Below, piece after piece: positions 53,711-62,759 of a stretch of 64,000 bases of DNA. Source of the DNA: Dyadobacter sp. CECT 9275 (GTDB taxonomy: Bacteria; Bacteroidota; Bacteroidia; Cytophagales; Spirosomataceae); assembly GCF_907164905.1 (NCBI RefSeq), contig NZ_CAJRAF010000002.1, positions 4,116,001 to 4,180,000 of the forward strand, given 5' to 3'. Under the pieces are notes generated by a model. It was not told the origin of the DNA and did not search any database. It saw nothing but the letters and a program-made list of their open reading frames with translations. The number at the start of each line of letters is the position of its first letter. Within the stretch, counting starts at the first letter, position 1. The translations under genes and the position numbers were made by a program.

Positions 53711-54391
53711 GTGAAAATCCTCATCATTGAAGACGAAAAAGAGCTCTCCCAAAGTATCCGGGCTTATCTTAAAGAGGAAAACTATCTCTGCGAGATTGCC
53801 CCGGATTTCCGGACCGGGCTTTACATGGTGGAATCCTTTGATTACGATTGTATATTACTGGATATATCCCTTCCGGATGGAAATGGTTTAAAGATACTGG
53901 AAGAACTTAAGGCTGAAAACAAGGCTGATGGCGTCATCATTATTTCGGCCAGAAATTCGATTGACGACCGTATTGCAGGCCTGAACCTGGGAGCAGACGA
54001 TTACCTGAGTAAGCCATTCCACCTGTCCGAACTCAGCGCAAGGATTGCGGCGGTGATCAGGCGGAGAAATTTTGGAGGACAAAAAAACATCGTTTTACGG
54101 GAAGTTACGGTTGACCTGAACGCCAAAACAATTTCTGTGCACAACAAACCGCTTGACCTGACCCGAAAAGAGTACGATCTGCTGCTTTATCTTATTTCCA
54201 ATAAAAACCGGGTTATTTCCAAAAATGCGATTGCCGAACACCTGGCAGGAGAGGAAGCGGATTTCTACAACAATTACGATGTGATATACTCCCACCTGAA
54301 AAACCTTAAGCGGAAAATCCAGGCAGCCGGAGGAGAAGACTATATCAAATCCATTTATGGTATGGGATATAAATATGAAATTCAAGCATGA
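53711..54391 (+). CDS. OmpR-family response regulator
   Basis: A 226-residue regulator with a GTG start. The receiver domain holds the phospho-acceptor Asp51 (CILLDISLPDG), acidic pair EDEKE near residue 8, and SKPFH with the conserved Lys. The C-terminal winged-helix DNA-binding domain follows (LTRKEYDLLLYLISNKNRVISK, YSHLKNLKRKI, IYGMGYKYE). It overlaps the sensor kinase by four bases (ATGA) and makes a complete two-component pair. Confidence 0.93.
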   Translation: MKILIIEDEKELSQSIRAYLKEENYLCEIAPDFRTGLYMVESFDYDCILLDISLPDGNGLKILEELKAENKADGVIIISARNSIDDRIAGLNLGADDYLSKPFHLSELSARIAAVIRRRNFGGQKNIVLREVTVDLNAKTISVHNKPLDLTRKEYDLLLYLISNKNRVISKNAIAEHLAGEEADFYNNYDVIYSHLKNLKRKIQAAGGEDYIKSIYGMGYKYEIQA

Positions 54392-55662
54392 AACTGCTTA
54401 ACTACACCGTCCGCTCGTACATCGCTTATTCCGTTGTTATCCTGCTGATTTCTATACCGGCTTTCTACCTGGTGATGCACCGGATCATTCTCCGTACAGT
54501 GGATAAAGCTCTGATGAATGAAAAGGAACAGCTGATGAGCGAAATAAAGCTGGTGATGACCGAAGAGCAGTTAATGGCGTTTAAAAAAGTGGATGGGAAT
54601 GTGGAGATCGTCGGAGTCGACTATAAGGTGTCGGACTCACTGTACACAGCTGGGTTTTCTGCTACCGGGAATAAATCAAAAGATTACAGGCACCTTGTAA
54701 CACCGGTGAGTCTGGGCGACAAATCTTATAAAATGACGATCCATAAGTCGCTGGACGACAGCAAGGATCTCATCAAAAGTATTGTGTCGGTTCAGCTTTT
54801 TCTGCTGATTCTTTTACTGGCCGGGCTCATCCTGATCAACCAGGTGAGTTCCAGAAAACTTTGGCTGCCTTTTTATGGAACGCTCCGGCAGCTGCAGAAC
54901 TATGATCTGGGAAAACATCACCCTATCCGTACCTCACCTACGGATATTGACGAGTTCAGGATTTTGGGCGAAACCGTTCAGCACCTGATCCAGAAAAACC
55001 ATGATGTGTACCAGGCACAGAAGGAATTTACCGAAAATGCCTCACACGAAACGCAGACGCCGCTGGCCATATTTCGCAGCAAACTTGAGCTGTTAATGCA
55101 AACAGAGCCCTTGACCGGGCAGCAGGCACAGCTGATAGGCGATCTGGATGATGCAAGCCAGCGTCTGGCGCAGTTAAACAAGTCGCTGGTGCTGCTAACA
55201 AAAATTGAGAACAATCAGTACCCGGACACGGAGGATCTGGAAATTGCCCAGCTTGCCAGGCGGCTTGTAAGACAAATCGGTTTTCAGGCTGAAGAGAAAG
55301 GTGTTCAGATTGAAGAGGATTTTCGGAATGAAATTCATGTGACGGCGAACAAGGCTTTGATAGAAACAATGATGATCAACCTCATAAGCAATGCGATCAG
55401 GTATAACCATGACAATGGGAAAATTAATATTTCGGTAACAGAGAAGGTGCTTGCTGTCAGTAACACCGGGATACCTGACCCGCTACCATCTGAAAAGGTA
55501 TTTGAAAGATTTTACAAAGCTGGGAAAAGCCGCCAGAGTACCGGGCTGGGTCTTGCAATTGTGAAGAAGATATGTGATTTATATGGTTACCATGTTGAAT
55601 ATCTGTTTCAGGGAGGTTTACACACCTTCTTCATCCATTTTGGCAAGGAAAAACCAGCATGA
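54388..55662 (+). CDS. Sensor histidine kinase, partner of the OmpR-type regulator
   Basis: A 424-residue kinase with TM1 near 10-32 and TM2 near 132-153 enclosing a periplasmic sensor domain of about 100 residues. The H box is ENASHETQTPLAIFRSK with His220. The ATPase domain has an N box LISNAIRYNHD and the G2 box GLGLAIVKKICD. Four bases overlap the regulator gene. Signal unknown; a PepSY-like secreted protein follows. Confidence 0.93.
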   Translation: MKLLNYTVRSYIAYSVVILLISIPAFYLVMHRIILRTVDKALMNEKEQLMSEIKLVMTEEQLMAFKKVDGNVEIVGVDYKVSDSLYTAGFSATGNKSKDYRHLVTPVSLGDKSYKMTIHKSLDDSKDLIKSIVSVQLFLLILLLAGLILINQVSSRKLWLPFYGTLRQLQNYDLGKHHPIRTSPTDIDEFRILGETVQHLIQKNHDVYQAQKEFTENASHETQTPLAIFRSKLELLMQTEPLTGQQAQLIGDLDDASQRLAQLNKSLVLLTKIENNQYPDTEDLEIAQLARRLVRQIGFQAEEKGVQIEEDFRNEIHVTANKALIETMMINLISNAIRYNHDNGKINISVTEKVLAVSNTGIPDPLPSEKVFERFYKAGKSRQSTGLGLAIVKKICDLYGYHVEYLFQGGLHTFFIHFGKEKPA

Positions 55663-55763
55663 ACTTCGATATGGTTAACTTAAAATAAAAATTCAGAATC
55701 TCTCCAGAATGTGCTTGTAGGTTTCCGATGTCTTAAGTTTTAAACATTTAAATCTGCAAAACG

Positions 55764-56300
55764 ATGAAAAAATTGATGCTGGCCTTCATCCTCGTGGCAT
55801 GCGCCGCAGGAGGCTCCTTCGCACAGACTGCTACACTGGTAATCACAAAAGTGGATAAAGCCACCGTACCCCTTAACATCAGGACAGCAGCAGATAAAGA
55901 TTTTCCCGGTGGAGAAAAACTTAATTTTGGTACCGTTCCTGCAAAATTATATGCAGATGGCTATCGGATCACTTACAATGAAAATAACCTCGACGGAGCA
56001 AAACCGGAGTTCTATTACTTAACCATTTCGGGCAAAGGATACAAGGGGGATGCTGTTTATGACAAAAATGGCAATCTGATACACTACAAAGAAAAAATAG
56101 CAAACGAGATTTTACCCTTAGCAGTTATTGACGCCATCAAAATAAAATATCCTGATGCCGTGCTGATGAAGGATAGTGAGTCTATCAAAAAGGGACTGCG
56201 CTCAAAAGTGGAAACCTACCATGTAAGTTTTAAAAACAAGGGTAAAAAAGGATTTGCCATCGTGGACGTAAATGGACGTATCCTGCATTCCAGAGCCTGA
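55764..56300 (+). CDS. Secreted PepSY-like protein
   Basis: A 178-residue protein with signal peptide (MLAFILVACAAGGSFAQ; the Cys could also be a lipobox). Its C-terminal two-thirds show the PepSY-like/beta-lactamase-inhibitor-like pattern (PLAVIDAIKIKYPDAVLMKDSESI, YHVSFKNKGKKGFAIVDVNGRIL). It stands 101 bases after the sensor kinase gene on the same strand, so it may be made under that system's control or feed back on its sensor. Function unknown. Confidence 0.75.
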   Translation: MKKLMLAFILVACAAGGSFAQTATLVITKVDKATVPLNIRTAADKDFPGGEKLNFGTVPAKLYADGYRITYNENNLDGAKPEFYYLTISGKGYKGDAVYDKNGNLIHYKEKIANEILPLAVIDAIKIKYPDAVLMKDSESIKKGLRSKVETYHVSFKNKGKKGFAIVDVNGRILHSRA

Positions 56301-56330
56301 AAATCGGTTTGTAGAGAACGCTCGGTTCAA

Positions 56331-56373
56331 AAAAAACTCAGGAACGATGGCTGCCATCGTTCCTGAGTTTTTT
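56331..56373. terminator. Strong bidirectional terminator
   Basis: A 20-bp perfect inverted repeat with a 3-base loop, with six or more As before and Ts after, lies 30 bases after the PepSY-like gene stop and 15 from the convergent uxaB stop (56389). It serves both. Confidence 0.9.
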
Positions 56374-56388
56374 GATATTCGGGAATGA

Positions 56389-57882
56389 TTACTCTGCGAT
56401 AGCCTGCTTCTGTTTAAAGGCAGCCAGATTTTCTTTGACTGCATTCGCAAAACCTTCCAGCCTGGAAAGATCCGTTCCCCAGAGCGCCTGGTCAGCCAGA
56501 ACTTTGTCTGCCACACTTTCGGGTGAGCTGCTGTCTTTCCATATTTTGTAAAAATATTCGGCAGAATCACATTTAACAGGATATAACTGCCCGTCCCGCT
56601 CCCCGTAAAAAATGCCATCCTTTTGACTCACCACTTTCATAAATTGCAGAAAGGCAGCAAATCCTTTTGCAAAAAGCACGGGAACTGTGTCCGTTTTTCT
56701 GTAGTGATTCAGCAGGGTAGGGATGTTGCGCATTTTCATCTTAGCGGTATACTGAACGGTAATATCTATCAGCTGATGCCGGATGAACGGATTTCTGAAA
56801 CGGTCCAGTACCTGGTTTCCAAAATCCTGCGCCTGTTGCAGAGGCAGCTGATACGGAATTGCCGGAGCCAGCTCTTCCAGCATCAGGTCCCGGATGAAAG
56901 CCGATGTTGCAGCATTTTCCATACTTTCGCGGACCGTAGTAAGCCCGCTCAGATAACAGAGCCCCGAAGCAAGTGTATGGGTACCATTAAGCAGCCTGAG
57001 TTTGAGTTCCCGGAAAAGATCAATATTGGGAGCGATAACAACTCCGCTGTCTGCTTCTGCAAAGCTCAGAATTTGTTTGACTTTTTCACTGGAGGCTTCA
57101 ATAGCCCATAGCCGGTACACCTCCGACACAATGAGCAGCCCGTCTTGAAACCCGTTTTTTTCTGAAAGTGTTTCAATCGTTTCCTGGTCTGGCTTGCCGG
57201 GAACGATACGGTCTACAAGGGAGTTGCAGAAATAGTTGCTTTCTTCAACCCAACGTAAAAAAGCTTTGTCGAGCTGGTGGCGCAGGGCCTGTTCCAGTAC
57301 AATTTCTTTTAATTTTTCACCATTTCCGATGATCAGTTCCGTTGGGACGATCACCATCCCGGAGTCTTGTGAACCATTAAAAGTCTGATAACGACGATAT
57401 AAAAAAGCCGTTAATTTTCCTGGAAATGATAACGGGGGATTAGCGAATATATCATCGTTGGTCAGCTGTATGCCGACTTCCGTTGTATTTGAAAAAACAA
57501 TCTGCATAGCTGGATTGGCAGCGCATTCCAGGATTTGAGCCCAGTCTTTACTGGCTGATAAGGTCCGGCTGATGGCACTGTTAATGATCGTCTGATCAAT
57601 CTGTTCGCCATTTTCAATCCCTCTGATGGTGTGAGAAAACAGGCTGGATTGTTCCTGAAAAGCATCCGTTCCACCACCGGACGTTGATTTTACCACGACA
57701 ATTCTGCCGTTGAAGATACCCTGCTGATTCGCTTTGTTAACGAAGTAATCGGGAAGGCCCCGAAGAAGTACTCCGGTTCCAAACTGAATGATTTTTTCAG
57801 GCATAGAAAGCAGGGTTTCATATGCCGGTAATATTTCCGGCTGCTGCGAAAGCAGTGCGGGGGAAAGCTGAGGTAAAGACAT
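56389..57882 (-). CDS. uxaB: Tagaturonate reductase
   Basis: A 497-residue polyol dehydrogenase of the mannitol dehydrogenase family (E. coli UxaB 483). The Rossmann opening IIQFGTGVLLRGLPDYFVN, SNTTEVGIQL and the substrate/proline block NSLVDRIVPGKPD are clear, and CxxTLHNGTHTLASG-like LLNGTHTLASGLCYLSG follows. It reduces D-tagaturonate to D-altronate with NADH in galacturonate catabolism. It stands alone, 35 kb from uxaC-uxuA. Confidence 0.9.
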   Translation of the reverse strand: MSLPQLSPALLSQQPEILPAYETLLSMPEKIIQFGTGVLLRGLPDYFVNKANQQGIFNGRIVVVKSTSGGGTDAFQEQSSLFSHTIRGIENGEQIDQTIINSAISRTLSASKDWAQILECAANPAMQIVFSNTTEVGIQLTNDDIFANPPLSFPGKLTAFLYRRYQTFNGSQDSGMVIVPTELIIGNGEKLKEIVLEQALRHQLDKAFLRWVEESNYFCNSLVDRIVPGKPDQETIETLSEKNGFQDGLLIVSEVYRLWAIEASSEKVKQILSFAEADSGVVIAPNIDLFRELKLRLLNGTHTLASGLCYLSGLTTVRESMENAATSAFIRDLMLEELAPAIPYQLPLQQAQDFGNQVLDRFRNPFIRHQLIDITVQYTAKMKMRNIPTLLNHYRKTDTVPVLFAKGFAAFLQFMKVVSQKDGIFYGERDGQLYPVKCDSAEYFYKIWKDSSSPESVADKVLADQALWGTDLSRLEGFANAVKENLAAFKQKQAIAE

Positions 57883-57941
57883 TTTAATAAATTTCGGATA
57901 CGGTAATATGACGCTACAAACAGCGGATAACCCCTAAAAAA

Positions 57942-57973
57942 ACAAAGAGGCACCTGGTAGAGTGCCTCTTTGT
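57942..57973 (-). terminator. lon terminator
   Basis: A perfect 12-bp stem (ACAAAGAGGCAC / GTGCCTCTTTGT) with an 8-base loop; on the minus strand it begins 20 bases after the lon stop and is followed by seven Ts. Confidence 0.85.
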
Positions 57974-57992
57974 GATGTTAAAGAAATAAGTA

Positions 57993-60515
57993 TCAGGCGT
58001 TGAGCGTAACATAACCGCTCTCTTCTTTTTCTCTCTTTTCTTCCGGAAAAACAAAGTGGGTTGGATTATTTACCTTCTCGGGAAGTAAAGCAATGGCCAG
58101 TACTTCATCGATCTGATCCACGTAATGGAATGTAAGATCTTTAATATAATTGGCAGGTACTTCCTCCACATCTTTGCGGTTTTTGACACAAAGAATAATT
58201 TCCCGAACACCGGCCCTTCTGGCAGCGAGTATCTTTTCTTTTACTCCGCCAACCGGCAGCACTTTGCCTCTGAGGGTTATTTCGCCGGTCATTGCGAGGT
58301 AAGGTTTTACCCTCCGCTGCGTGAAAATGCTGGCCATGGACGTTACCATCGTCACACCCGCGGACGGGCCATCCTTTGGAACTGCACCGGCAGGCACGTG
58401 TACGTGCAGGTCATAATGATTAAAAATCCGGTAATCAATACCCAGCCTGTCTGCATTGGCTTTCAGATAGGATAGCGCCGCTACGGCCGATTCCTTCATT
58501 ACATCACCCAGCTGTCCTGAGAGTGTAAGTCCGCCCTTTCCCCGGCTCAGGCTTGTTTCTATGAACAGAATTTCGCCACCGACGGAGGTCCATGCCAGGC
58601 CTGTTACCACACCGGCAAAATCATTATCCTGATACAGATCTTTGTCGAAGATTTCCGCACCCAGGTATTTCTCAATTTGTTCAGCCTTAATGGTTTTCGG
58701 ATATTCCTGATCCATGGCAATGGATTTGGCAATTTTACGAATCACCGTTCCCACTTTTTGTTCCAGGTTCCTTACACCCGATTCCCGCGTATATCCTTCG
58801 ATGATCTTCAGAAGAGAAGCATCGTCAATTTTGATATCCGTAGCTTTCAGGCCGTGATCTTTCCTTTGTTTGGGTACCAGGTATCTTTTTGCGATCTGGA
58901 GTTTTTCTTCAATAGTATAACCCGTCATCTCAATAATCTCCATCCGGTCTCTCAAAGCAGGGTGGATGGTATCAAGTGCGTTGGCAGTGGCTACAAAGAG
59001 TACTCTGGAAAGATCATATTCTACTTCCAGGTAATTGTCTGTAAATGAAGAGTTTTGCTCAGGATCCAGTACCTCAAGCAAAGCCGAGGAAGGATCCCCT
59101 CTATAATCAGAACTTACCTTATCTATCTCGTCCAGGATAAACACCGGATTAGCCGAACCTGCTTTCTTGATGTTCTGAACAATTTTTCCAGGCATAGCGC
59201 CAATGTAGGTTTTCCGGTGCCCGCGGATTTCCGCCTCATCGTGTACACCGCCGAGTGCCATACGGATATATTCCCTGTTCAGTGCCTTGGCGATGGACTT
59301 TCCCAGAGAAGTTTTACCTACGCCGGGAGGGCCATACAGGCAGAGGATTGGCGCCTTCAGGTTCCCTTTTAGCTTCAGCACGGCCAGGTACTCAATAATG
59401 CGTTCTTTCACCTTTTCAAGGCCAAAGTGGTCTGCATCCAGAATTTTTTGCGCACGTAACAGGTCAAAATTGTCTTTTGTATATTCGCCCCAGGGCAGAT
59501 CCACCAGTGTTTCCAGGTAATTCATTGTTACCGGATACTCGGGCGCCATAGGATTAATTCGCTGCAGCTTGGATAACTCTTTATCAAAATGACTGCGCAC
59601 ATTTGCGGGCCATTTTTTCTGAGAGGCTTTCAGGCGGATTTCGTCCAGGTCTCTCTCCGGGCTGTCCATTCCCAGCTCATCATGCAGTACTTTTATTTGC
59701 TGGCGAAGGAAATAATCCCTTTGCTGCTGATCAATATCCGAGCTCGCCTTGCTCTGGATTTCCCGTTTCAGTTCCAGCATTTCAATTTCCCTCATCATGT
59801 ACTGAAGCAACAGATTGGCCTGTTTATGGCTTATCTTTTCCTCGAGCAGTTTCTGCTTGTCGGCAACCTCAACATTGATATTGGAAGAAAGAAAGTGGAT
59901 CAGGAAAATAGGGCTTTCTATATTATCCAGTGCGATACGTGCCTCCTGAGGTATCTCCGGATTCAGTTTCATGATCTTGTGTGCCCCGTCGCGGAGTGAT
60001 TGCAGCAACGCTTTCGACTCCTTTTTGGTTTGTCCGGGGAAGTTATCTTCAATAGCCTGGACAGAGGCCGTCAGGTAAGGTTCTTCATGAATGATGGCTT
60101 TTATCTCAAACCGCTGCCTTCCCTGCACAATGATGGTCACGTTACCATCCGGCAGGGTAATCATTTTCAGGATTTGGGCAACCGTACCGATATTATAGAG
60201 GTCGTCGGCAGTGGGGTCTTCCTTGTTGGGCTTCGCCTGGGTTACAGCGCCGAGTATTCGTAAATTGATATCCGAATTGCGGTATATTTTTTTGACAAGG
60301 CGTATCGCTTTTTGCCGGACAACAGTCACAGGTATCACCATTCCCGGGAAAAGCACGGTTTGCCTTATGGGGAGGATAGCAAGTTCATTGGGAAGTTCAA
60401 GAGGTTCATCAGCTCCTTCGGGTCCACCAAGAGGTACAATTTCTAGGCTGTCCAGATCCGAATCGGATACAAGCAGCCGACTATATAAGTCAGAAGGTTC
60501 AAATTTCATAGGCAT
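57993..60515 (-). CDS. lon: ATP-dependent protease La
   Basis: An 840-residue Lon protease. The N-terminal LAN domain spans about residues 40-240 (ELAILPIRQTVLFPGM), the AAA+ module has Walker A GPPGVGKTS (residues 395-403) and FILDEIDKVSSDYRGDP (Walker B), and the protease domain carries Ser718 in KDGPSAGVTM and its Lys partner in GGVKEKILAARRAG. It degrades misfolded and short-lived proteins in the cytoplasm. A second ATG two codons in is also possible. Single-gene unit. Confidence 0.97.
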   Translation of the reverse strand: MPMKFEPSDLYSRLLVSDSDLDSLEIVPLGGPEGADEPLELPNELAILPIRQTVLFPGMVIPVTVVRQKAIRLVKKIYRNSDINLRILGAVTQAKPNKEDPTADDLYNIGTVAQILKMITLPDGNVTIIVQGRQRFEIKAIIHEEPYLTASVQAIEDNFPGQTKKESKALLQSLRDGAHKIMKLNPEIPQEARIALDNIESPIFLIHFLSSNINVEVADKQKLLEEKISHKQANLLLQYMMREIEMLELKREIQSKASSDIDQQQRDYFLRQQIKVLHDELGMDSPERDLDEIRLKASQKKWPANVRSHFDKELSKLQRINPMAPEYPVTMNYLETLVDLPWGEYTKDNFDLLRAQKILDADHFGLEKVKERIIEYLAVLKLKGNLKAPILCLYGPPGVGKTSLGKSIAKALNREYIRMALGGVHDEAEIRGHRKTYIGAMPGKIVQNIKKAGSANPVFILDEIDKVSSDYRGDPSSALLEVLDPEQNSSFTDNYLEVEYDLSRVLFVATANALDTIHPALRDRMEIIEMTGYTIEEKLQIAKRYLVPKQRKDHGLKATDIKIDDASLLKIIEGYTRESGVRNLEQKVGTVIRKIAKSIAMDQEYPKTIKAEQIEKYLGAEIFDKDLYQDNDFAGVVTGLAWTSVGGEILFIETSLSRGKGGLTLSGQLGDVMKESAVAALSYLKANADRLGIDYRIFNHYDLHVHVPAGAVPKDGPSAGVTMVTSMASIFTQRRVKPYLAMTGEITLRGKVLPVGGVKEKILAARRAGVREIILCVKNRKDVEEVPANYIKDLTFHYVDQIDEVLAIALLPEKVNNPTHFVFPEEKREKEESGYVTLNA

Positions 60516-60637
60516 TCTGTCATTGTGACAGATAATCTTATCACAATATATAAATAAAGACTTTCAAAAGAAAGGGACAATAACAACAAAATAGGTATGC
60601 CACGTGAAATTATGTCAGACCTTAAACGCAATAAACG

Positions 60638-61147
60638 CTACAAGATATGAATCGGTTGCCCTTTTTTAAACAGGTAAGTTCTTTTTTCGTTGCCGTATTT
60701 AACATTGGTCATATTTACCTGGTCGGCAAATGTGTCCATTAGGGTACTATTTTGCAGTGAGCAGGCTGTGAGAGAAGCGCTGTAAGGTATTTCCATATAA
60801 ATCCAGGTGGCATCTTCTTCCTGTTCTTTCCCCAAAAAATGTACCGGAACATTTTTTTTTCCTGAATCAAAAAAGACGAAATTCTTTCGGATATAACTTT
60901 CGATAAAAGAATTATTTTGATCGTTATTACCAATGACAAATCGTCGCTTTCCATTATTTTCTGACAATGCCCTTTCCAGGTCGTCTGTAAAAATGCGGAT
61001 GCTTACCTCGATCAGCTTTTCAGCCGGGTTGTATTGCATGTGCGTTACACTCACATGGTATTCATGCGCGGGGATAGAGGCAGTCAGCAAAAAGCACAAA
61101 GGCAGAAAAAATAACCTCCCTTTTTCTGAAACGAATTGCAGAAGCAT
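60638..61147 (-). CDS. DUF6702 family exported protein
   Basis: I favour the ATG at 61147 (169 residues) because it opens a signal peptide (RLFFLPLCFLLTASIPAHEYH); ATGs at 61189 and 61210 would overlap the rseP end. The DUF6702 pattern is clear: HEYHVSVTHMQYNPAEKLIEVSIRIFTDDLERAL, then YIRKNFVFFD and PVHFLGKEQEEDATWIYMEI. The family is common in Bacteroidota and has no known role. It follows rseP closely, so a shared transcript is likely. Confidence 0.85.
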   Translation of the reverse strand: MLLQFVSEKGRLFFLPLCFLLTASIPAHEYHVSVTHMQYNPAEKLIEVSIRIFTDDLERALSENNGKRRFVIGNNDQNNSFIESYIRKNFVFFDSGKKNVPVHFLGKEQEEDATWIYMEIPYSASLTACSLQNSTLMDTFADQVNMTNVKYGNEKRTYLFKKGQPIHIL

Positions 61148-61191
61148 GGAAATTACTTTTTCTGCCCGGCGTTGTCCTCTATACAGCATGA

Positions 61192-62508
61192 TCAGAACAT
61201 CACTTTCCAAACATCGTTGAAAATGGCAAAGGCCATCAGGCTAAGCAGTAGTACCATACCCACTTTCTGTGCGTTTTCAAGGAATTTATCGGATGGCTTA
61301 CGCCCTGAAATGATTTCATAGGACAGTATGACGGCATGTCCGCCGTCCAAAGCCGGAATCGGAAGTGCATTGGTAAAGGCCAGTACCATTGACAGCAGGC
61401 CTGTCAGATACCAGAACCGTCCCCAATCCCATATTCCACCAAACATCCGGGCTATGCCAATAGGTCCGCTGAGGGCTTTTGATGCGGAAACTTCACCACG
61501 GAAAATTTTACCGAATCCTTTGACATAGGTGTAAACAATCGTAAAGGCATCCTGTGTACCGACGGCTATGGCTTGTGCCAGGGTATATTCCACAATGGTG
61601 AAATGCAGAAGACTTTTTGGATAAAAACCGATGGTGCCTTCCGGGGCTACCTGTATGGAAAGCGGCAACTGTTTGCCCGCCCGTTGCACAGTGAAAGATG
61701 CCTGCTTATCTTTTAATTTCTGAAGTACATCCTGCAACTGGTTGAAATACCTGATATCCGATCCGTTTACGGCAATGATTTTGTCACCAGCCTGTAGTCC
61801 GCCTTTGGCTGCGGGAGATCCTACCACTATTTCACCTACCTCGAAAGGTTCAAGCGGTTTGATGAAACTGCCTTTCTGCTCCGGCTCCGATAGTTTTTCT
61901 ATCAGGTTATTGGGAATGTCGATCTGCACTTTTTCGCCGTTGCGGTCAACCGTGTAAGAGCTGTTGGAGCCTAGGTATACATCTGGGCTCATGATATCGT
62001 TGAAATTCTGATAAGGTTTACCGTTGATTTCTACAATTTTATCACCAGTTTTCAGCCCGATCTCCTGAGCGAGTTCACTGGCTACGATACCATATTTGTT
62101 GACCTCTGCACCGGACAGAAATTTTTCGCCCTGGTTGTAGGCGATTACGATGAAAATAACAATGCCAACAATGATATTCACGATAATTCCTCCCAGCATA
62201 ACAATTAAACGCTGCCAGGCGGGCTTGGAACGGAACTCCCATGGCTGCGGTTCCTGGCTCATGGCCTCGGTATCCATGGATTCATCTATCATCCCTGATA
62301 TTTTCACAAATCCTCCCAGTGGTATGGCTCCTATACCATATTCAGTCTCTCCTTTTTTGAAACTGAATACTTTCGGTGGGAAACCGATAAAATATTTCTC
62401 CACACGCATTCCAAACAGTTTTGCCGCTGCCATGTGTCCCCACTCGTGCAATCCTACCAAAATGGACAAACCCAATAGGAGTTGTCCGGCCATAATTAAT
62501 ACTTCCAT
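61192..62508 (-). CDS. rseP: RIP site-2 metalloprotease, RseP-like
   Basis: A 438-residue M50 intramembrane protease. The zinc-binding HEWGH lies at residues 21-25 in TM1; two PDZ-like parts fill about 115-320 (one with GLKTGDKIVEINGKPY, one with GLQAGDKIIAVNGSDI); the C-terminal NALPIPALDGGH block carries the third zinc ligand Asp. RseP cleaves anti-sigma factors and remnant signal peptides in the inner membrane. Adjacent DUF6702 gene may be co-transcribed. Confidence 0.95.
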   Translation of the reverse strand: MEVLIMAGQLLLGLSILVGLHEWGHMAAAKLFGMRVEKYFIGFPPKVFSFKKGETEYGIGAIPLGGFVKISGMIDESMDTEAMSQEPQPWEFRSKPAWQRLIVMLGGIIVNIIVGIVIFIVIAYNQGEKFLSGAEVNKYGIVASELAQEIGLKTGDKIVEINGKPYQNFNDIMSPDVYLGSNSSYTVDRNGEKVQIDIPNNLIEKLSEPEQKGSFIKPLEPFEVGEIVVGSPAAKGGLQAGDKIIAVNGSDIRYFNQLQDVLQKLKDKQASFTVQRAGKQLPLSIQVAPEGTIGFYPKSLLHFTIVEYTLAQAIAVGTQDAFTIVYTYVKGFGKIFRGEVSASKALSGPIGIARMFGGIWDWGRFWYLTGLLSMVLAFTNALPIPALDGGHAVILSYEIISGRKPSDKFLENAQKVGMVLLLSLMAFAIFNDVWKVMF

Positions 62509-62759
62509 TCAGCTTATTTGTAATCGTTATAGGTTCAAAAAATGAGAAACAGACTTCATTTACATTGCGGTGTCAAACTAGACCAACTGCTCAAAGTGAG
62601 TTTGCGCTCCGCCCACTTTTTACTGCTCAGGGGGCCGGGAGTCGGTTGATACCGGTTTCGTTGAAATTATCTGACAGACACATCAACGTAAATGTAAAGG
62701 GTAAAGTTACGTAAAACCCCCGATAAGATCAGAAATGTGTACGAATTGCATACAATAGC

